From assembly GCA_021780935.1 (NCBI GenBank), contig JAJXXT010000108.1, positions 1 through 19,516 on the forward strand: 19,516 nucleotides of DNA, written 5' to 3'. The DNA comes from Pseudomonadota bacterium. Lineage in GTDB: Bacteria; Pseudomonadota; Alphaproteobacteria; Acetobacterales; Acetobacteraceae. Positions 15,103 through 19,516 of the stretch are shown here, one piece after another. A program made the translations under genes and the position numbers. The notes beneath the pieces were generated by a model. The model ran no database searches, was not told the DNA's origin, and saw nothing but the letters and a program-made list of their open reading frames with translations. How positions within the stretch are numbered: the stretch's first letter is position 1; every line of letters begins with the position of its first letter.

Positions 15103-17651
15103 TGACGAACCCTAACCCGCCGGAGCCGCCGGAAACCCCGGCGGCCATCCCGTGTTGGCGGGGCATGCTGCCGCCGCCGCTTGCCGCGTTGCGTGACCTC
15201 GCGCTCGATCTGCGCTGGACCTGGAGCCACCGCGCCGATGCGCTGTGGGCGCAGATCGATGCCGAGCTTTGGGAGCGCACGCATAACCCCTGGACCCTGC
15301 TCGAAGACGTGCCCGCCACTCGGCTGGCCGCGCTCGCTACCGATCCGGGCTTCCTTGCGCATCTCGACGCGCTCGCCGCCGAGCGTACCGCCTATCTGCA
15401 GGCCCCAGGCTGGTTCGCCGAGACCCACGGTGCGGCGGCGCTCGCCGGCGTGGCGTATTTCTGCATGGAATTCGGCCTCGGCGAGGCGTTGCCGCTCTAT
15501 GCAGGCGGGCTCGGCATCCTGGCTGGGGACTATCTGAAGACGGCGAGCGATCTCGGTGTGCCGGCGATCGGTATCGGGCTGCTGTACCAGGAGGGCTATT
15601 TCCGGCAGATGATCGATGCCGCCGGCTGGCAGCAGGAAGCCTATCCCTACAACGAGCCGGCGATGATGCCGGTACAGCCGGTGCTGGATCAGGCCGGGGC
15701 GCGGCTGCACATCATGCTGGACCTGCCCGGCCGCAGCCTGCGCCTGCGCGTCTGGCGCGCCGCGGTCGGTCGCGCCACGCTCTATCTGCTCGACAGCAAC
15801 GACCCGCTGAACACGCCGGTCGATCGCGGCATCACCGGCAAGCTGTATGGCGGCGGCACCGAGATGCGCCTGCTGCAGGAGATCGTGCTCGGCGTCGCCG
15901 GCTGGCGGCTGGTGGAGGCGGTGCATCCCGAGATCGAGCTCTGCCATCTGAACGAGGGCCATGCCGCCTTCGCGCTGCTGGAGCGTGCCCGCAGCCTGGC
16001 CGCGCGGCTCGGGATCGGGTTCGAGGAGGCGCTGTGGATCAGCCGTGCCGGCACCATCTTCACTACCCACACCCCGGTGGAGGCCGGGTTCGACTGCTAT
16101 CCGGTCGCGCTGCTCGGCCAGTACCGCCACGCGGCGATGGGGCCGGCGGCCGACAGCGTCGCCGCCACCGCGCTGTCGCTCGCGCGCGCCGATCCGGCCG
16201 CGCCGTTCAACATGGCCTTCCTGGCGCTGCGCGGGTCCTTCGTCAGCCTGGGTGTGAGCGCACTGCACGGCGCGGTCAGCCGGCGCATCTTCCAGCCGCT
16301 GTTCCCGCGCTGGCCGGAACGCGAGGTGCCGGTCGGGCACGTGACCAACGGCGTGCACATGCCGTCGTGGGATTCTCCCGAGGCTGACGCGATCTTCACC
16401 GCCGCCGGCGGCAAGGAGCGCTGGCGGCGCATGGCCGAGCCGTTGCAGGACGCGATCGGGGCGGTGGACGATGCGGCGCTGTGGGAGATGCGCGGCCGGT
16501 CCCGCGCGCGGCTGGTGGCGGAGGTGCGGGCGCGGCTGCGCCGGCACCTGACCGGGCGCGGCTTGGCCGAACCCCTGGTTGCGCTGGCCGACAGCGCGCT
16601 GGATCCGAACATCCTCACCCTCGGTTTCGCCCGGCGCTTTACCGGCTACAAGCGACCGAACCTGCTGCTGCGCGACCGCGCCCGGCTGGAACGGATGCTC
16701 ACCGACCCGCATCGTCCAGTACAGCTCGTGGTGGCCGGCAAGGCGCATCCGGCAGACGCGGAAGGCAAGCGGATGATCGCGGAATGGATGGCTTTCATCG
16801 CGCAGCCGCGGCTGCGCGAGCGGGTGGTGTTCCTGGAGGATTACGACATCGCCCTGGCCCAGGAGCTGGTCCAGGGCGTCGACGTGTGGATCAACACGCC
16901 GCGCCGGCCGTGGGAGGCCTGCGGGACCAGCGGCATGAAAGTGCTGGCGAACGGCGGGCTGAACCTGTCCGAGCGCGACGGCTGGTGGGCGGAGGCCTAT
17001 GCCCCCGACCTCGGCTGGACGATCGATGGCACGGCGCAGGGTTCCGACGCGGCGCAGGACGCCGCCGACGCCGAGGAACTGTACGCCGTGCTGGAACGCG
17101 AGGTGCTGCCCGCGTTCTATGACCGCGACGCCGCCGGTATTCCGCGCGCCTGGCTGGCGCGGATCCGCCGCAGCATGGCGGTGCTGTCGCCGCGCTTCAG
17201 CGCCACCCGCATGCTGCGCGACTACCTGGAGCAGGCCTATCTGCCAGCGGCGGCGGCGCTGCGCCGGCGGCTGGCGGACGGGGCGGCGGCGGCGCGGTCG
17301 CTGCGCGCCTGGGAGCACCGGCTGCGCCGCGGCTGGAAGAGCCTGCATATCGGCACGCCCGACATGACCGCCGAGGCGGACGGGTGGGCGTGCCAGGTGC
17401 CGGTCTATCTCGGCGAGATCGACGCCGAGGACGTGCGGGTGGAGCTGTATGCCGATCCCGCGGGCACCGCGCCGGCCGTGGCGCTCGCGCTCGTTCGCGG
17501 CGCGCCGGTGCTCGGCGCGGTGAACGGGTTCACCTACACCGGCCGGGTCGCCGCCGCGCGTCCGCGCACGGATTTCACCGTTCGGATTCTGGCCTGTCAT
17601 CCCGACGCCCGGGTGCCCGCGGAACTGCCGCTGATCCGCTGGCAAGAGTAG
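15102..17651 (+). CDS. glgP: Alpha-glucan phosphorylase (DUF3417-type GlgP)
   Basis: GT35 PLP-dependent phosphorylase that releases glucose-1-phosphate from alpha-glucan chain ends. It is 849 aa and has the N-terminal DUF3417 segment (about 20-115, with LALDLRWTWSHRADALW) that marks the actinobacterial-type alpha-glucan phosphorylases rather than the E. coli GlgP/MalP type. The PLP lysine is K613 in ACGTSGMKVLANGGLNLS. Other family phrases include YFCMEFGLGEALPLYAGGLG, LYGGGTEMRLLQE, NEGHAAF, TTHTPVEAG and TLGFARRFTGYKR. Its ATG overlaps the glgA stop by one base, so synthesis and breakdown enzymes are translationally linked. Only 11 bp separate it from the hydrogenase beta-subunit gene, with no terminator between, suggesting one transcript. 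Confidence 0.95.
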   Translation: MTNPNPPEPPETPAAIPCWRGMLPPPLAALRDLALDLRWTWSHRADALWAQIDAELWERTHNPWTLLEDVPATRLAALATDPGFLAHLDALAAERTAYLQAPGWFAETHGAAALAGVAYFCMEFGLGEALPLYAGGLGILAGDYLKTASDLGVPAIGIGLLYQEGYFRQMIDAAGWQQEAYPYNEPAMMPVQPVLDQAGARLHIMLDLPGRSLRLRVWRAAVGRATLYLLDSNDPLNTPVDRGITGKLYGGGTEMRLLQEIVLGVAGWRLVEAVHPEIELCHLNEGHAAFALLERARSLAARLGIGFEEALWISRAGTIFTTHTPVEAGFDCYPVALLGQYRHAAMGPAADSVAATALSLARADPAAPFNMAFLALRGSFVSLGVSALHGAVSRRIFQPLFPRWPEREVPVGHVTNGVHMPSWDSPEADAIFTAAGGKERWRRMAEPLQDAIGAVDDAALWEMRGRSRARLVAEVRARLRRHLTGRGLAEPLVALADSALDPNILTLGFARRFTGYKRPNLLLRDRARLERMLTDPHRPVQLVVAGKAHPADAEGKRMIAEWMAFIAQPRLRERVVFLEDYDIALAQELVQGVDVWINTPRRPWEACGTSGMKVLANGGLNLSERDGWWAEAYAPDLGWTIDGTAQGSDAAQDAADAEELYAVLEREVLPAFYDRDAAGIPRAWLARIRRSMAVLSPRFSATRMLRDYLEQAYLPAAAALRRRLADGAAAARSLRAWEHRLRRGWKSLHIGTPDMTAEADGWACQVPVYLGEIDAEDVRVELYADPAGTAPAVALALVRGAPVLGAVNGFTYTGRVAAARPRTDFTVRILACHPDARVPAELPLIRWQE

Positions 17652-17662
17652 ACTGAATCGGC

Positions 17663-18829
17663 ATGCCCCCGACCGCGCCCCCCGACCCCGATCCGCCCCC
17701 CGCGCCGGTCCTGCTCGATCGCGCCGGGCTGCAGGCGCTGCTCGACGCGCTGGCCGCGCGCGGTTTCGACGTGGTCGGCCCGACCCTGCGCGACGGCGCC
17801 ATCGTCTATGACCGCATCGCCCGCATCGAGGCGCTTCCGGTCGGCTGGACCGATCGCCAGGATGCCGGCGGCTACCGGCTGGAGCGTCGCGCCGACGCCG
17901 CCCTGTTCGGCTACGCGGTCGGCCCGCAGTCCTGGAAGCGCTTCCTGCACCCGCCGGAAGAACTTCTGTGGCGCGCGCACCGCCAGGCAGACGGTTTCAC
18001 GATCGTGCCGGCACCGCCGTCGCCGGCGCCCTTCGCTTTTTTCGGCGTGCGCGCCTGCGAACTGCACGCCATCGCTATCCAGGACCGCGTGTTCCTGGGC
18101 GGAGCGCATCAGGACCCGGGCTACGCGGCGCGGCGCCAGGGCGCGTTCCTGGTCGCGCTGAACTGCGGCACCGCGGGCGGCACATGCTTCTGCACCTCAA
18201 TGGGTACCGGTCCGCGCGCGGAGGCCGGGTTCGATCTCGTGCTGACCGAAGTGATCGACGCCGACCGCCACGATTTCCTGGCCGTCCCCGGCAGCGACGC
18301 CGGCGCCGCGCTGCTCGCCGTGCTGCCCACCCGCACGGCCGGACCGGAGGCCGCGGCGGCAGCCGAGGCGGTGGTGGCGCGCACCGCAGCCAGCATGGGC
18401 CGGCAGTTGGACACCCTCGGGCTGAAGGAGCTGCTGCAAGCCAATCCCGAGCATCCGCGCTGGGACGAGGTGGCGGCCCGCTGTCTGGCCTGCGCCAACT
18501 GCACCATGGTCTGCCCGACCTGCTTCTGCACCTCCGTCGCCGACCACACCGACCTGACCGGGACCGAGGCGGAACGGGTGAAGCGCTGGGATTCCTGCTT
18601 CACCGCCGATTTCTCGTTCATCCATGGGGGATCGGTGCGCACCAGCGGAAAGTCCCGCTACCGGCAATGGATGACGCACAAGCTGGCGCATTGGATCGAC
18701 CAGTTCGGCAGCTCCGGCTGCGTCGGCTGCGGGCGCTGCATCGCCTGGTGCCCGGTCGGTATCGACATCACGGCGGAAGCCGCGGCGATCCGCGCCACGC
18801 CGGGGAAAGGGCCGCATGGAAACGCTTGA
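17663..18829 (+). CDS. hydB: 4Fe-4S protein, group 3b (sulfhydrogenase) beta-subunit type
   Basis: Iron-sulfur protein of 388 aa resembling the beta subunit of cytoplasmic NADP-linked [NiFe] hydrogenases, which carries electrons between the hydrogenase and flavin subunits. Two clusters are predicted from [16 protein letters not shown] (C274, C277, C280, C284, plus C287 and C289) and [12 protein letters not shown] (C353, C356, C359, C363). [20 protein letters not shown] and [12 protein letters not shown] are typical of the family. The related anaerobic sulfite reductase subunit AsrA is the main alternative, but the following genes (a CNB protein and a HydG-like flavoprotein) fit the hydrogenase operon better. 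The start follows glgP by 11 bp without an obvious ribosome-binding site, so it may depend on translation from upstream. It overlaps the next gene by 14 bp. The hydrogenase alpha and delta subunits would lie beyond the window. Confidence 0.82.
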   Translation: MPPTAPPDPDPPPAPVLLDRAGLQALLDALAARGFDVVGPTLRDGAIVYDRIARIEALPVGWTDRQDAGGYRLERRADAALFGYAVGPQSWKRFLHPPEELLWRAHRQADGFTIVPAPPSPAPFAFFGVRACELHAIAIQDRVFLGGAHQDPGYAARRQGAFLVALNCGTAGGTCFCTSMGTGPRAEAGFDLVLTEVIDADRHDFLAVPGSDAGAALLAVLPTRTAGPEAAAAAEAVVARTAASMGRQLDTLGLKELLQANPEHPRWDEVAARCLACANCTMVCPTCFCTSVADHTDLTGTEAERVKRWDSCFTADFSFIHGGSVRTSGKSRYRQWMTHKLAHWIDQFGSSGCVGCGRCIAWCPVGIDITAEAAAIRATPGKGPHGNA

Positions 18830-19280
18830 ACGCCTGCTGCTGGGCCATAAGTTCCTGGCCGGGATCGACCCCGCGTTCGGCCGTCTGCTGGTCGGCTGCG
18901 CGCGCAACCTGCGCTTCGCGCCCGGGCAGTATCTGTTCCGCGAGGGCGGGCCGGCCGACGAGTTCTACCTGATCCGCGAGGGAAGGGTCGCGCTGGAACT
19001 GCACGCCCCCGCACGCCCGCCGATCATCATCGCCACCCTGGGCGCAGGCGAGCTGGTCGGCGCCTCATGGCTGGTGCCGCCCTACCGCTGGGGGTTCGAC
19101 GCCAGGGCGACCACCGACACCCGCGCCTTCGGCCTCGACGCCACCTGCCTGCGCGAGAAATGCGACGCCGACCACCACCTCGGCTATGAGATGATGCGGC
19201 GGTTGCTGCCGGTGATGGTGCGGCGGATGCAGGCGGCGCGGCAACAGATGCTCGACGTCTACGGACACACATCGGCATGA
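18816..19280 (+). CDS. Small cyclic-nucleotide-binding-domain protein of the hydrogenase operon
   Basis: A 154-aa protein made of a single Crp-like cyclic-nucleotide-binding fold (about 15-120, including [23 protein letters not shown] and [10 protein letters not shown]) and a C-terminal helix ([29 protein letters not shown]). There is no helix-turn-helix domain, so it is unlikely to bind DNA. Genes of this type are commonly found between the beta and gamma subunits of group 3b hydrogenases, but their role is not established to my knowledge. The usual cAMP phosphate-binding arginine appears to be replaced by W92, so a classical cAMP response is doubtful. GGGGAAAGG precedes the ATG. The start lies inside the previous gene and the stop overlaps the next start (ATGA). 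Confidence 0.82.
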   Translation: METLERLLLGHKFLAGIDPAFGRLLVGCARNLRFAPGQYLFREGGPADEFYLIREGRVALELHAPARPPIIIATLGAGELVGASWLVPPYRWGFDARATTDTRAFGLDATCLREKCDADHHLGYEMMRRLLPVMVRRMQAARQQMLDVYGHTSA

Positions 19281-19516
19281 TCGCCGCGCACGCGCCATCG
19301 TCGACCGATCCGATGCGTCCGGCGCCGTGGCGCGTGCGCGCGGTGCGGCGAGAGACGGCGGACGTGGCCACCCTCGACCTGGAGCCGCTGGAAGGCGGCG
19401 TGCCGGGTTTCGCGCCGGGCCAGTTCAACATGATCTATGCGTTCGGCATCGGCGAGGTGCCGGTCAGCCTCAGCGGCGATCCGGCCGATCCGACCCGCTT
19501 CGTGCACACCGTGCGC
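19277..19516 (+). CDS. hydG: FAD/NAD(P)-binding hydrogenase gamma subunit, N-terminal part
   Basis: The first 80 codons of a ferredoxin-NADP reductase-like flavoprotein; the gene runs off the window. RVRAVRRETADVATLDLEP starts the FAD-binding barrel. PGFAPGQFNMIYAFGIGEVPVSLSGDP is the flavin-binding stretch, with the PxSxSG form seen in HydG/sulfhydrogenase gamma and dihydroorotate dehydrogenase electron-transfer subunits. It would pass electrons between NAD(P)(H) and the 4Fe-4S subunit. It overlaps the preceding stop by four bases. The NAD(P)-binding half and C-terminal Fe-S cysteines cannot be seen. Confidence 0.83.
   Translation, partial: MIAAHAPSSTDPMRPAPWRVRAVRRETADVATLDLEPLEGGVPGFAPGQFNMIYAFGIGEVPVSLSGDPADPTRFVHTVR

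Noticed and set aside
14721..17645. Long minus-strand open frame (974 codons) antisense to glgA/glgP
   Set aside because: Shadow of glgP with low-complexity composition and no family motifs.
1..19516. CRISPR arrays, tRNA or rRNA genes, toxin-antitoxin or defence genes
   Set aside because: No regularly spaced repeats, no tRNA-like cloverleaf or rRNA sequence, and no such protein families were recognised on either strand.

Overview
The window comes from a very GC-rich bacterium. Codon third positions are nearly all G or C, and long open frames appear on both strands as a by-product. A perfect TTGAT-N4-ATCAA box of the FNR/FixK type, the glg gene set and an apparent group 3b hydrogenase operon point to a facultatively anaerobic proteobacterium. 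An alphaproteobacterium such as a member of Rhodospirillales/Acetobacteraceae is my best guess, but no rRNA or other marker is present to prove it.

Region 1 (1-3333) is the right-hand part of a mobile element. It has two overlapping tyrosine-recombinase genes on the + strand. The first (253-2043) looks intact, with all six catalytic positions present. The second (2040-3133) has a one-base deletion at 2939/2940 exactly where the catalytic arginine should be encoded. Downstream lie about 200 bp of non-coding DNA with a 32-bp near-palindrome and a further copy of its arm, as expected near a transposon end. At about 3333 this DNA abuts, and breaks, a canonical glgX gene on the - strand. Only its first ~117 codons (3684-3334) remain. 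The left end of the element was not established.

Region 2 (3685-17651) is a glycogen/alpha-glucan metabolism island. glgB (branching enzyme) and a second, divergent but complete glgX (debranching enzyme) overlap by ATGA. A GH15 glucoamylase-type gene runs on the opposite strand. malQ (4-alpha-glucanotransferase) is divergent from it. glgA (glycogen synthase) and a DUF3417-type alpha-glucan phosphorylase (glgP) then overlap by one base. glgC and pgm are not in the window. Together these enzymes build, branch, debranch, trim and phosphorolyse an intracellular alpha-glucan.

Region 3 (17663-19516, running off the end) begins an operon that I read as a group 3b (NADP-linked, sulfhydrogenase-type) [NiFe] hydrogenase: the beta 4Fe-4S subunit, a small cyclic-nucleotide-binding-domain protein and the start of the gamma FAD/NAD(P)-binding subunit. 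These genes overlap each other and start 11 bp after glgP. The FNR-type box upstream of glgA could therefore place glycogen synthase, phosphorylase and the hydrogenase under shared anaerobic control. That coupling is the most interesting biological reading of the window. The parts are known families, and I see no convincing evidence of a wholly new system.
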